Assembly: GCF_004000255.1 (NCBI RefSeq)
Contig: NZ_RCIQ01000011.1
Location: 62,001-126,000 of the forward strand
Length of the DNA stretch: 64,000 bases
Direction: 5' to 3'
Origin: Nioella ostreopsis
Lineage (GTDB): Bacteria > Pseudomonadota > Alphaproteobacteria > Rhodobacterales > Rhodobacteraceae
Part shown: positions 36,698 through 45,498 of the stretch, one piece after another
Position numbering within the stretch: position 1 is the first letter of the stretch
How the letters are laid out: each line of letters begins with the position of its first letter
Notes under the pieces: model-generated
Told to the model about the DNA's origin: nothing
Database searches by the model: none
What the model saw: the letters and a program-made list of their open reading frames with translations, nothing else
Translations under genes and position numbers: made by a program

Positions 36698-37945
36698 ATG
36701 AGTGATTTCGCCGACAAGGCCCGCACGGCCACGGCCGCGATGCGGGCGCTTTTCCCGGCCACGCCTCTGCTGCGCAATGCCTTCCTGTCCGACCGCTATG
36801 GCGCTGATATCTGGCTGAAGCGCGAAGACCTGTCGCCGGTGCGCAGCTACAAGATTCGCGGTGCCTTCAACGCCATGAGCAAGCGGCTGGCCGAAGACCC
36901 GGATCGTACGCTCTTTGTCTGCGCCAGCGCGGGCAATCACGCACAGGGCGTGGCCTTTGTCTGCCGTCATTTCGGGGTGCGGGGAGAGATCTTCATGCCG
37001 GTCACCACGCCGCGCCAGAAGATCGACAAGACCCGCGCCTTTGGCGGCGATGCGGTCGAGATCAAGCTGGTGGGCGACTATTTCGACGAAACGCTGGCCG
37101 CCGCGCAGGCGTTTTGCGCGGAAACCGGCGGCGTGTTCCTGTCGCCCTTCGATGACCCGGATGTGATGGAAGGCCAGGCCTCGGTCGCGGTGGAGCTGCT
37201 GGAACAACTGGGCGAAGCGCCCGACCGGCTGATCCTGCCCGTGGGCGGCGGCGGGCTGTCGTCCGGTGTGCTCTCCTATCTGAAATCCGTGCGGGCGGGG
37301 ACGCGGGTGAAACTGGTGGAACCGCAGGGCGGGGCCAGTCTGGCCGCCGCGCTGAAAGCGGGTGCACCGGTGACGCTGCCAACAGTCAACAATTTCGTCG
37401 ATGGGGCCGCCGTGGCGCGGATCGGAGAGGCCCCCTTTGCGGTGCTGTCCACCACCGATCCGGGCGACGTTCTGGCCGCACCGGAGAACCGGATTTGCGT
37501 GACGATTTCAGAGATGCTGAATGTCGAGGGGATCGTTCTGGAACCGGCGGGCGCGCTGGCCATCGACGCGCTGAAAGATCTGGGCGCGGCGTTGCGCGGT
37601 CAGACTGTTGTCTGCGTCACCTCAGGCGGGAATTTCGATTTCGAGCGGTTGCCGGAGGTCAAGGAACGGGCCATGCGGTTCAGGGGGGTGAAGAAGTATT
37701 TCATCCTGCGGATGCCGCAGCGCCCCGGCGCACTGAAGGATTTCCTCGGGCTGCTCGGACCCGGCGATGACATCGCCCGATTCGAGTATCTCAAGAAATC
37801 CGCGCGCAATTTCGGGTCGGTCCTGATCGGGATCGAATCGCGCGATGCCTCGGATTTTGACGGGCTGTTCGCGCGCATGGAAGAACGCGGTTTCGCCTAT
37901 CGGGACATTACCGACGACGAGGTACTGTCCGAATTCCTGATCTAA
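36698..37945 (+). CDS. ilvA: Threonine ammonia-lyase (threonine dehydratase)
   Basis: 415-residue PLP enzyme converting threonine to 2-oxobutanoate for isoleucine synthesis. The PLP lysine is Lys52 in SYKIRGAFNA; the phosphate-binding glycine loop is LPVGGGGLSSG near 180. The C-terminal region from about 325 (KYFILRMPQRPGALKDFLGLL) is a single ACT-like regulatory domain, so allosteric control by branched-chain amino acids is expected. Its stop overlaps the stop of the convergent Hpt gene by 4 bp. Confidence 0.93.
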   Translation: MSDFADKARTATAAMRALFPATPLLRNAFLSDRYGADIWLKREDLSPVRSYKIRGAFNAMSKRLAEDPDRTLFVCASAGNHAQGVAFVCRHFGVRGEIFMPVTTPRQKIDKTRAFGGDAVEIKLVGDYFDETLAAAQAFCAETGGVFLSPFDDPDVMEGQASVAVELLEQLGEAPDRLILPVGGGGLSSGVLSYLKSVRAGTRVKLVEPQGGASLAAALKAGAPVTLPTVNNFVDGAAVARIGEAPFAVLSTTDPGDVLAAPENRICVTISEMLNVEGIVLEPAGALAIDALKDLGAALRGQTVVCVTSGGNFDFERLPEVKERAMRFRGVKKYFILRMPQRPGALKDFLGLLGPGDDIARFEYLKKSARNFGSVLIGIESRDASDFDGLFARMEERGFAYRDITDDEVLSEFLI

Positions 37946-38262
37946 GCCGCGTCGGCTGACAGGTCGGTTTCAAAGGCTTTCACCGATTCCTGGTAGAGCC
38001 TGTCCAGATGCGCCACATCCACCGACTGGCCTGCGTTGGCCCGCTTTTCCGCATCTGTGCAGGCAGTGGCGAAGTCGGTGAAGCCAAGATTGAGGGCACT
38101 GCCGCGCAAACCATGAAACACATCCGGACCCAAGGGCCCGGTCGCGGCGCAGAGCGTTGCCAAACTGTCCGCCATCTCATCCAGAAACATGTCCGCCACT
38201 TCGGAAAAATCCTCTTCCCCGATCTCCTGCCGAAGCTCTTCCAGACGGTCTCGATCAATCAC
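37942..38262 (-). CDS. Histidine phosphotransfer (Hpt) domain protein
   Basis: Small four-helix Hpt protein that passes phosphoryl groups between a sensor kinase and a response regulator. The phosphorylated histidine sits in FHGLRGSALNLGF, the H-x-L-[KR]-G-S-x signature. I choose the GTG that follows GGAGG by five bases (MIDRDRLEELRQ, 106 residues); another GTG six codons earlier has a weaker ribosome site. It is divergent from a response regulator/SpoIIE phosphatase, its most likely partner, and no histidine kinase is adjacent. Confidence 0.85.
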   Translation of the reverse strand: MIDRDRLEELRQEIGEEDFSEVADMFLDEMADSLATLCAATGPLGPDVFHGLRGSALNLGFTDFATACTDAEKRANAGQSVDVAHLDRLYQESVKAFETDLSADAA

Positions 38263-38389
38263 CGCGGCCTCCGTTTCCACTGCTCATTTCCCGAAATCCT
38301 AGGCCAGATCCCTTAACGGGAGATTAGGAAAGCCGGCCAGATAGGCAGCATTTTACGGTTCACCTGCCCTTAACCCGGGGCTGTCACCA

Positions 38390-39691
38390 ATGACCGGATT
38401 CACAGGCAAGAGGTGGCAGGTGCCGGACAACGCTGCATTGATGACTGAAAGGACCACGGCCAGCGCAATGGCACCCGGCCTGTCGCCCGTTCTGGTGCTG
38501 GAAAACAGTCCCGCACAGCGTCGCCTTCTGGCAACCCTGCTGCGCAAATGGGGACATCCAGTCACGGTCTGCGAAAGCCCCGAACAGGCACTCGACATCC
38601 TGTCACGCGACAATGTCCCGATCATCCTGACCGATTGGATGATGCCCGGCATGTCCGGCCCGGACTTCTGCCGTGCCTTCCGTCGGATGGACCGGGAAAG
38701 CTATGGCTATGTCATCCTGCTGACCTCCAAATCCGAGAAGTCTGAAATTGTTCTGGGGCTGGAGGCGGGGGCCGATGATTTCGTCACCAAACCCGTCAAT
38801 CCCCATGAACTGCGCGCCCGGATCAGGGCGGGGGAACGGATCGTCGCCATGCAGGGCGAACTGGTCCGCCAGAATCGCAAGATCAGCAGCACGCTGGCGG
38901 AACTCCAAACGCTTTACGACGCGCTTGACCGTGACCTGGTCGAGGCCAAGCGGTTGCAGGAATCGCTGGTGCGTGAAACCTTCCGCCCCATTCAGAACGG
39001 GTCCGTCGCGCTGCTGCTGCGGTCCAGCGGCCATGTGGGCGGTGATCTTGTGGGGTTCTTCCCGATCCCCGGCAACCGGATCGGAATCTTCTCTCTCGAT
39101 GTGTCGGGCCACGGGGTGACCTCGGCGCTGCTGGCCGCGCGTATGGCCGGGCTGCTTGGCACTGCCGCGCCGGAACAGAACGTGGCCCTGGTGCAGGCAA
39201 GAGGCGGCGATTGGGTCGCCCTGCCACCTGATGACGTGGCCCGCAAGCTGAACCAGATGATGTTCGAGGAGGTGGAGACCGATCTTTATTTCACCCTCTG
39301 CCTGGCCGATGTGGATCTTGAAACCGGGAGAACGCGCATGGTTCAGGCGGGCCATCCGCACCCCGCGATTCTGCGCTCGGGCGGCCAGGTTGACTGGGTC
39401 GGCGAAGGTGGGATGCCCATTGGCCTTCTGCCCGGCGCGCGTTTCGATACGGTTGAGTTTCAGCTGAACCCAGGCGACAGGCTGCTGCTGCATTCTGATG
39501 GATTCACCGAATGCTCCAACCCTGCTGGCGGCTATCTGGGAGAAGACGGGTTGGCAGAGCTTGTGACCCGCCACGCGAACGCCCCCGCAGATCGTTTCCT
39601 GCCGAAACTTGTGAAAGAGCTGGAGGCCTATTCAAACCGTCCCGATTTCGACGACGACGTGTCAGCGATCTGCCTGAGCTTCACACCCTGA
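38390..39691 (+). CDS. Response regulator with SpoIIE/PP2C-type phosphatase output
   Basis: 433 residues. The receiver domain spans about 33-150 with phospho-acceptor Asp82 (ILTDWMMPGM) and Lys134 (FVTKPV). A short coiled coil (about 150-195) leads into a PP2C-like SpoIIE domain with VGGDLVGFF, SLDVSGHG, GHPHPAIL and LLLHSDGFTE. Such proteins dephosphorylate anti-sigma-factor antagonists in partner-switching or stress pathways. Possible starts are this ATG, 38441 or 38468; none has a clear ribosome site. Divergent from an Hpt gene and overlapping the convergent Nudix gene by 11 bp. Confidence 0.9.
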   Translation: MTGFTGKRWQVPDNAALMTERTTASAMAPGLSPVLVLENSPAQRRLLATLLRKWGHPVTVCESPEQALDILSRDNVPIILTDWMMPGMSGPDFCRAFRRMDRESYGYVILLTSKSEKSEIVLGLEAGADDFVTKPVNPHELRARIRAGERIVAMQGELVRQNRKISSTLAELQTLYDALDRDLVEAKRLQESLVRETFRPIQNGSVALLLRSSGHVGGDLVGFFPIPGNRIGIFSLDVSGHGVTSALLAARMAGLLGTAAPEQNVALVQARGGDWVALPPDDVARKLNQMMFEEVETDLYFTLCLADVDLETGRTRMVQAGHPHPAILRSGGQVDWVGEGGMPIGLLPGARFDTVEFQLNPGDRLLLHSDGFTECSNPAGGYLGEDGLAELVTRHANAPADRFLPKLVKELEAYSNRPDFDDDVSAICLSFTP

Positions 39692-40130
39692 GTGATGCGC
39701 GCAGACGCGACACGAAAAACCGGTCCCCATCAACGCCCAACATGGTTTCCGCCTCGTCCCATGGCAGGAACACAGGCGTATGATGCGGCTCCGTCGGGTC
39801 TGCCAGCCGGGACCCGAGCCGGGCGACATAGATCGTGCACAGCTTCTGCGCCCAGATGTCGTAATCCGGCATATAGGTGAAACGGTGAAACATCCCCAAC
39901 CGACGGGGGGAATGAATGCGATAGCCGGTTTCCTCAAACACCTCGCGATGCAGCGCCGCCAGGGGCGATTCGCCGGGGTCGATGCCGCCGCCGGGCAGTT
40001 GCAGCTCCGCCAGTGGTTTCTCTTGAAACGTCGCCAGAATCCCATCGCCCGTCAGGATCGCCGCATAGACCCCGCGCCGGGGAATATAGCGGCGGGCCGG
40101 GTCGGGTTGCTGGCCAAAACGTCGGTTCAT
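39681..40130 (-). CDS. Nudix hydrolase
   Basis: 149 residues. The Nudix box reads GGGIDPGESPLAALHREVFEETGY (GX5EX7REUXEEXGU, residues 47-70), so metal-dependent hydrolysis of a nucleoside-diphosphate-linked compound is expected; the substrate is unknown. The start MNRRFGQQPD gives the normal single-domain length; a frame open for ~370 more codons upstream is antisense to hslO and is not real. Its last 11 bp overlap the end of the convergent response-regulator gene. Confidence 0.88.
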   Translation of the reverse strand: MNRRFGQQPDPARRYIPRRGVYAAILTGDGILATFQEKPLAELQLPGGGIDPGESPLAALHREVFEETGYRIHSPRRLGMFHRFTYMPDYDIWAQKLCTIYVARLGSRLADPTEPHHTPVFLPWDEAETMLGVDGDRFFVSRLRASLRV

Positions 40131-40232
40131 GAAGGCTCTCCGAGCATGCCAAAGACGGCTTATGGGTTGGCAAGGCGGTTGTTCCGCATATATGGGCGCG
40201 GTATGCCAGCCCACGTGGCGGAAGGAAAGACA

Positions 40233-41237
40233 ATGACCCTCAGCACCAAGATCGCATGGGACGACACCGTCCTGCCGTTTCAGCTCGACCGTTCCGATAT
40301 TCGCGGGCGGGTCGCCCGGCTGGATGGCACGATGGACCAGATCCTGTCGCAGCATAACTACCCGCGCGGGATCGAGGCGATGCTGGCCGAGATGGCGCTG
40401 CTGACGGCCCTTATCGGCCAGACGATCAAGCTGCGCTGGAAGCTGTCCCTGCAGGTGCGCGGCGACGGCCCCCTGCGGATTCTGGCAACCGACATCTATG
40501 CCCCCGCAAAAGAGGGCGACAAGGCGCAGATCCGCGCCTATGCCTCCTACGATCAGGAACGGTATGTCGAGGGCGCCGACCCGTTCGCGCAGATCGGCAA
40601 GGGCTATTTCGCGATCCTGATCGACCAGGGCCAGGGCAACACCCCCTATCAGGGCATCACACCGATCGCGGGCGGCTCCTTGGCGGCCTGCGCCGAGGCC
40701 TATTTCGCCCAGTCCGAACAGCTGCCGACGCGTTTTTCGCTGTCCTATGGCCACAGCACGGAACCCGGTGGCCGAGGCGGCTGGCGCGCTGGCGGCGTGA
40801 TGCTGCAACACATGCCCAAGGCCAGCCCCCATGCAACCGGCGAGGGCGGTTCCGGCGAGGATGGCCTGTTGGCTGCCACCGACCTGCTGGACGATGACGA
40901 CAGCGAAAACTGGAACCGCGCGAATATCTTGCTGGATACCGTCGAAGAGCTGGAGCTTGTGGGCCCCTCCGTCTCTCCCACCGATCTGCTGTTGCGCCTG
41001 TTCCATGAGGAAGCGCCCCGGGTCTTCGATGCGATGCCCGTCTCTTTTGGCTGCACCTGTTCGGAAGCCCGCGTGCGCGAGAGCCTGTCGATCTACTCGG
41101 CCAAGGATATCGCCTACATGACCAAGGACGATGGCCGCGTGACCGCTGATTGCCAGTTCTGCGGTGCCCACTACGACCTTGACCCGCTGACGCTTGGGTT
41201 TCAGGCCGTGAAGAACCCGGATGGGTCCGATATCTGA
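40233..41237 (+). CDS. hslO: Redox-regulated chaperone Hsp33
   Basis: 334-residue holdase chaperone activated by oxidation. The C-terminal zinc centre has Cys274-x-Cys276 (GCTCSE) and Cys307-x2-Cys310 (DCQFCG), the CXC-X30-CXXC spacing of Hsp33. I start at MTLSTKIAWDD behind AAGGAAA; earlier in-frame codons run into the divergent Nudix promoter and gene. The stop region overlaps the next gene (CoA pyrophosphatase-like Nudix) by 17 bp. Confidence 0.94.
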   Translation: MTLSTKIAWDDTVLPFQLDRSDIRGRVARLDGTMDQILSQHNYPRGIEAMLAEMALLTALIGQTIKLRWKLSLQVRGDGPLRILATDIYAPAKEGDKAQIRAYASYDQERYVEGADPFAQIGKGYFAILIDQGQGNTPYQGITPIAGGSLAACAEAYFAQSEQLPTRFSLSYGHSTEPGGRGGWRAGGVMLQHMPKASPHATGEGGSGEDGLLAATDLLDDDDSENWNRANILLDTVEELELVGPSVSPTDLLLRLFHEEAPRVFDAMPVSFGCTCSEARVRESLSIYSAKDIAYMTKDDGRVTADCQFCGAHYDLDPLTLGFQAVKNPDGSDI

Positions 41238-41823
41238 TCTGGCCCGCATAAGCCGCGCGTTGGCCGGGGCTGCCCCGGCCTCGTCGGATTATGACCTGAA
41301 CCCCGGCATCGTGTTGCCAGAGGGGCGCAAACTGAAGCCCGCCGCCGTTCTGATGCCGATCATTGAGACCGACCGGGGGGCGCGGGTGATCCTGACCATG
41401 CGCTCGGCGCGGCTGAAACATCACCCCGGCCAGATCGCCTTTCCCGGCGGGCGCATCGACGATACCGACGCCGATGCCAGGGCCGCCGCGCTGCGCGAAA
41501 GCCAGGAGGAGATCGGGCTCGACCCGTCGAATGTGGAGATCCTGGGCGAACTGTCCCCCCATGAAACAGTCACCAGCTACACCGTCACCCCCTTCGTTGG
41601 CCGCATCCGCGCGCCCTTCACCCCGGTGCCCGAGGCGGGCGAAGTGGCGGAGGTCTTCTCGGTCCCTCTTCCCTTCCTCCTGAACCCGGCCAGTTTCCGC
41701 ACCGAACGCCGCCGCTGGCGCGGGGTCTGGCGATCCTATTATGTCGCCCCCTACGGCCCCTATTACATCTGGGGCGCGACCGCGCGAATGCTGAAAGGGC
41801 TGGCCGACCGGGTGACGTCATGA
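41221..41823 (+). CDS. Nudix hydrolase, CoA-pyrophosphatase type
   Basis: 200 residues with the UPF0035/NudL pattern LMPIIETDRGARVILTMRSA followed by HHPGQIAFPGGRIDDTDADA and the Nudix box core ALRESQEEIGL. NudL-type enzymes cleave CoA or acyl-CoA to phosphopantetheine. It overlaps hslO by 17 bp and the cca gene by 4 bp, so the three are co-transcribed. Confidence 0.9.
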   Translation: MGPISDLARISRALAGAAPASSDYDLNPGIVLPEGRKLKPAAVLMPIIETDRGARVILTMRSARLKHHPGQIAFPGGRIDDTDADARAAALRESQEEIGLDPSNVEILGELSPHETVTSYTVTPFVGRIRAPFTPVPEAGEVAEVFSVPLPFLLNPASFRTERRRWRGVWRSYYVAPYGPYYIWGATARMLKGLADRVTS

Positions 41824-42974
41824 TCCTCGACACCGACTGGCTGCATCACCCCGGCACACAGGCGCTCTGCAAAGCGCTGGAGGCAGAGGGGTTTCACGCG
41901 CTCTTCGTCGGGGGCTGTGTCAGGAACGGGCTGCTTGGCCTGCCCACGGACGATATCGACATTTCCACCGATGCGCGCCCCGAACGAGTGATGCAGATCG
42001 CCGAGGCGAACGGGCTGAAGGCGGTGCCCACGGGCATCGACCACGGCACTGTGACCGTGATCGCCGATTGCCTGCCGCACGAAGTCACAACTTTCCGCCG
42101 AGACGTGGAAACCGATGGCCGCCGCGCGGTGATCGCCTTTGCTGACCGGGTGGAGGAAGACGCGATGCGGCGCGATTTCACCATGAACGCGCTTTATGCG
42201 GATGCGGGCGGGCGGGTGATCGACCCCCTCGGCACCGGCGTGGCGGATTTGCGGGCCCGGCGGCTGAGGTTCATTGGCGACCCGCATGACCGCATCCGCG
42301 AGGATTACCTGCGCATCCTGCGGTTCTTCCGCTTTCACGCGCTTTACGCTGACCAGACCGCCGGATTCGATGCCGATGGCCTCGCGGCTTGCGCCGAAAT
42401 GGCCGATGGCATCGACCGGCTGTCGCGCGAACGGATCGGGCACGAGATGCGCAAGCTTCTGCGCGCCGACGATCCCGCCCCGGCCGTCGCCGCCATGGCG
42501 CAGGCGGGGATCCTGCGCCATGCCCTGCCGGGGGCCGATGCGAAACCGCTGCCAATCCTGATCCATGCAGAGGCCGATCTGGGCGTTCCCCCCGACCATT
42601 GCCGCCGGCTTGCGGCGATTGGCGGCGACACCCCCGGCGACGCGCTGCGCCTGTCCAAAGCCGACGCGCGGCGGGTGCAGCTGCTGCGCGATGCCGTTGG
42701 CTCGATGATGGGCGCGGGGGAACTGGGCTTCCGCGAAGGGGTCGAGACCGCCCGCGACGTGCTGCTCTTGCGCGTGGCCCTGCTGGAGCTGCCGCTCGCC
42801 CAATCGGAACTGGAGGCCGCACAGGCCGCTGACGGATTGAAACTGCCCGTGACCCCCGCCGACCTGATGGCCATCGGCCTGAAAGGCCCTGCTTTGGGTG
42901 ACCGACTGAGGGAAATCGAGACGCGCTGGATCGCGTCCGGCTTTACCCTCACCCGCGCCGAGCTCTTGCCTTGA
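41820..42974 (+). CDS. cca: CCA tRNA nucleotidyltransferase
   Basis: 384-residue class II nucleotidyltransferase. The head-domain motif LFVGGCVRNGLLGLPTDDID (residues about 22-41) contains the metal-binding D-x-D, and RRDFTMNALYAD near 118 plus IREDYLRILRFFRFHA near 158 define the CCA-adding/poly(A) polymerase family. In alphaproteobacteria this length and type usually adds CCA to tRNA 3' ends. Coupled by ATGA to the Nudix gene. Confidence 0.92.
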   Translation: MILDTDWLHHPGTQALCKALEAEGFHALFVGGCVRNGLLGLPTDDIDISTDARPERVMQIAEANGLKAVPTGIDHGTVTVIADCLPHEVTTFRRDVETDGRRAVIAFADRVEEDAMRRDFTMNALYADAGGRVIDPLGTGVADLRARRLRFIGDPHDRIREDYLRILRFFRFHALYADQTAGFDADGLAACAEMADGIDRLSRERIGHEMRKLLRADDPAPAVAAMAQAGILRHALPGADAKPLPILIHAEADLGVPPDHCRRLAAIGGDTPGDALRLSKADARRVQLLRDAVGSMMGAGELGFREGVETARDVLLLRVALLELPLAQSELEAAQAADGLKLPVTPADLMAIGLKGPALGDRLREIETRWIASGFTLTRAELLP

Positions 42975-43026
42975 CAGCCCGCGCGCGCTGACGTCCTGTC
43001 GCGCGACACCAATCAGGACCAACCCC

Positions 43027-43605
43027 TTGGACCCGCTCTACGCTTTCGTCTTCGCCGGGCTTTTCTCTCCCGGACCGAACGTGATTCTTCTCACCGCCTC
43101 GGGCGCGCGCTTCGGCTTTCGCGCGACGCTGCCGCATGTGTTCGGCGTGGCGGTCGGCGTTGGCGTCATCGCGGCGCTGATGGGGCTTGGCATCGGTGCA
43201 CTGCTCTTGGCGCAGCCCGCATTGACCTTCACCCTGAAGCTCATCGCGGCGGGCTGGATCCTGTGGATGGCCTACGCCCTGATGCGGGCGGGCGACCTGT
43301 CGGGCGGCAAGGCGGGGGAACGGCCCTTTACCTTCTGGCAAGCGGTCCTGTTTCAGTGGGTAAACCCCAAGATCTGGGCCGTGGCCCTGGCTGCCGCGGC
43401 GGGCTACGGCATCGGCCTCAGCCCCGCGGGCGAAGCACAGCGCCTTGCCACCGCATTCTCGGGCATCAACCTATTTGTCTGTTTGTTCTGGAGCTTCGCA
43501 GGCTCGCTTCTCGCCCTGCTGCTGACCACCCCCCGTGCGTGGACGGTGTTCCGACTGTGCATGGCTGCAGCCCTGGCCGCCTCTGCCATCATGGTCTTCC
43601 TGTAA
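43027..43605 (+). CDS. LysE-family amino-acid exporter
   Basis: 192 residues, about five to six membrane helices. SPGPNVILLTASGARFG near residue 15 is the LysE/RhtB signature and QWVNPKIWAVALAAA near 115 the second conserved helix. Start is TTG with AGGA nine bases upstream. The family exports amino acids or homoserine lactones; the substrate here is unknown. It lies 52 bp after cca. Confidence 0.9.
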   Translation: MDPLYAFVFAGLFSPGPNVILLTASGARFGFRATLPHVFGVAVGVGVIAALMGLGIGALLLAQPALTFTLKLIAAGWILWMAYALMRAGDLSGGKAGERPFTFWQAVLFQWVNPKIWAVALAAAAGYGIGLSPAGEAQRLATAFSGINLFVCLFWSFAGSLLALLLTTPRAWTVFRLCMAAALAASAIMVFL

Positions 43606-43653
43606 CCACCGGGCTATATCTGCCCCCAACAGGACCATTTCCAGCGACGTTCG

Positions 43654-45498
43654 ATGTTTCGTTTCTTTGAAAACCTGGTCGATCCCTACACGGACTATCC
43701 TGAACAGGACAGCCCGCCGAGAAAGCTGTGGCCTTTCCTGTGGGACTATTCGCAGCCCTTCAAGCGGCTCTTCCTGATCACCGCGATCATGTCGGTCGTC
43801 GTGGCGGTGATGGAGATCTGGCTGATTTCCTACATGGGCCGCCTTGTTGACCTGCTGACAGGCGCGGACCCGGCGCAGTTCATCGCGGAAAATGGCTGGG
43901 AACTTCTGGCTGTGGCGCTGTTCATCCTGTTCCTGCGCCCCATCCTGCACGGGCTGGACGTAGCGCTGCTGAACAACGGCATCCTTGTCAATTTCGGCAC
44001 GCTCATCCGCTGGCGGGCGCATCGCCATGTGCTGCGCCAATCCGTGGGCTGGTTCGAGAACGATTTTGCAGGCCGCATCGCAAACCGCATCATGCAGGCC
44101 CCGCCCGCCGCTGGCGATGCCGTCTTTCAGGTCTTCGACGCGATCACCTTTTCGCTGGCCTATCTGGTCGGCGCGGCCTTTCTGCTGGCCGAGGCCGACC
44201 TGCGGCTGGTCATTCCGCTGCTGGTCTGGTTCGTGCTCTATGGGGTTCTGGTGCGCTGGACGATGAAGCGCGTGGGCCCGGCCTCCAAGGCCAGCTCGGA
44301 CGCACGGTCCATGACCACCGGTCGCGTCGTCGATAGCTACACCAACATCCACTCGGTCAAGCTGTTCGCCCATCACGACAGCGAAATCAGCTACGCGAAA
44401 GAGGCAATCGAGCACACCCGCCGCACCTTCGCTGCTGAAATGCGCATCTACACGATGATGGACGTGATGCTGACGGCGCTGAACGGTTTCCTCGTGGTGG
44501 CCGTGGTGGGGTGGGCCGTGTGGCTGTGGATGCTGGGCACGGCATCGGTGGGCATCGTCGCGGCGGCCACCGCGCTGACCCTGCGCCTGAACGCCATGAC
44601 CGGCTGGATCATGTGGGCGCTGTCCACCTTCTTCCGCTCGCTCGGTGTCGTGTCAGAGGGCATGGAAACCATTGCGCAGCCCATCACCCTCACCGATGCG
44701 CCGGGCGCGAAACCGCTGACCCTGACGCGTGGAGAGGTGCGGCTGGACGCGCTGCGCCACCATTACGGGCGTGGTTCCGGCGGGTTGCAGGACGTGACGC
44801 TGACCATCCGCCCGGGCGAAAAGGTGGGCTTGATTGGCCGCTCCGGCGCGGGGAAATCGACCCTCGTCAAGCTGCTGCTCCGCTTCTATGACCCCGAAGG
44901 CGGGCAGGTTCTGATCGACGGGCAGGACATCACCCAGGTGACGCAGGACAGCCTGCGCAGCCATATCGGCATGGTCCAGCAGGACAGCTCGCTCCTGCAC
45001 CGATCCGTGCGCGACAACATCCTCTATGGCCGCCCCGATGCCAGCGAAGCGGACATGTTGCAGGCCGCCCGGCGAGCCGAGGCGCATGAGTTCATCCTCG
45101 ATCTGGAGGACCCGCAGGGCCGCAAAGGCTATGACGCCCATGTGGGTGAACGCGGCGTGAAGCTGTCGGGCGGCCAGCGTCAGCGCGTGTCGCTCGCCCG
45201 CGTGATCCTGAAAGACGCGCCCATTCTGGTGCTGGACGAGGCCACCAGCGCGCTGGACTCGGAGGTTGAGGCCGCCATTCAGGATACGCTTTACGGCGTG
45301 ATGGAGGGCAAGACCGTGATCGCCATCGCGCACCGGTTGTCGACCATCGCCCATATGGATCGGATCGTCGTGCTGGATGATGGCCGCATTGTCGAAAACG
45401 GTACACATGCAGAGCTTTTGGCGCAAAACGGCCTATATGCCGGGTTCTGGGCGCGCCAGTCGGGCGGGTTCATCGGGACAGAGGACGCCGCCGAATGA
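43654..45498 (+). CDS. ABC exporter half-transporter (permease + ATPase), first of a pair
   Basis: 614 residues: six-helix ABC transmembrane domain (about 30-340), then a nucleotide-binding domain with Walker A GRSGAGKST near 402, signature LSGGQRQR near 507 and Walker B ILVLDEATSALDSE. Typical of MsbA/LmrA-like lipid or multidrug exporters. Its stop overlaps the start of a second, clearly homologous half-transporter, with both ending in the same QSGGFIG...AAE tail, so the two probably form a heterodimer. Substrate unknown. Confidence 0.92.
   Translation: MFRFFENLVDPYTDYPEQDSPPRKLWPFLWDYSQPFKRLFLITAIMSVVVAVMEIWLISYMGRLVDLLTGADPAQFIAENGWELLAVALFILFLRPILHGLDVALLNNGILVNFGTLIRWRAHRHVLRQSVGWFENDFAGRIANRIMQAPPAAGDAVFQVFDAITFSLAYLVGAAFLLAEADLRLVIPLLVWFVLYGVLVRWTMKRVGPASKASSDARSMTTGRVVDSYTNIHSVKLFAHHDSEISYAKEAIEHTRRTFAAEMRIYTMMDVMLTALNGFLVVAVVGWAVWLWMLGTASVGIVAAATALTLRLNAMTGWIMWALSTFFRSLGVVSEGMETIAQPITLTDAPGAKPLTLTRGEVRLDALRHHYGRGSGGLQDVTLTIRPGEKVGLIGRSGAGKSTLVKLLLRFYDPEGGQVLIDGQDITQVTQDSLRSHIGMVQQDSSLLHRSVRDNILYGRPDASEADMLQAARRAEAHEFILDLEDPQGRKGYDAHVGERGVKLSGGQRQRVSLARVILKDAPILVLDEATSALDSEVEAAIQDTLYGVMEGKTVIAIAHRLSTIAHMDRIVVLDDGRIVENGTHAELLAQNGLYAGFWARQSGGFIGTEDAAE

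Noticed and set aside
40131-41249. Upstream extension of the minus-strand Nudix gene to 522 codons
   Set aside because: Wholly antisense to hslO; the Nudix domain is complete without it.
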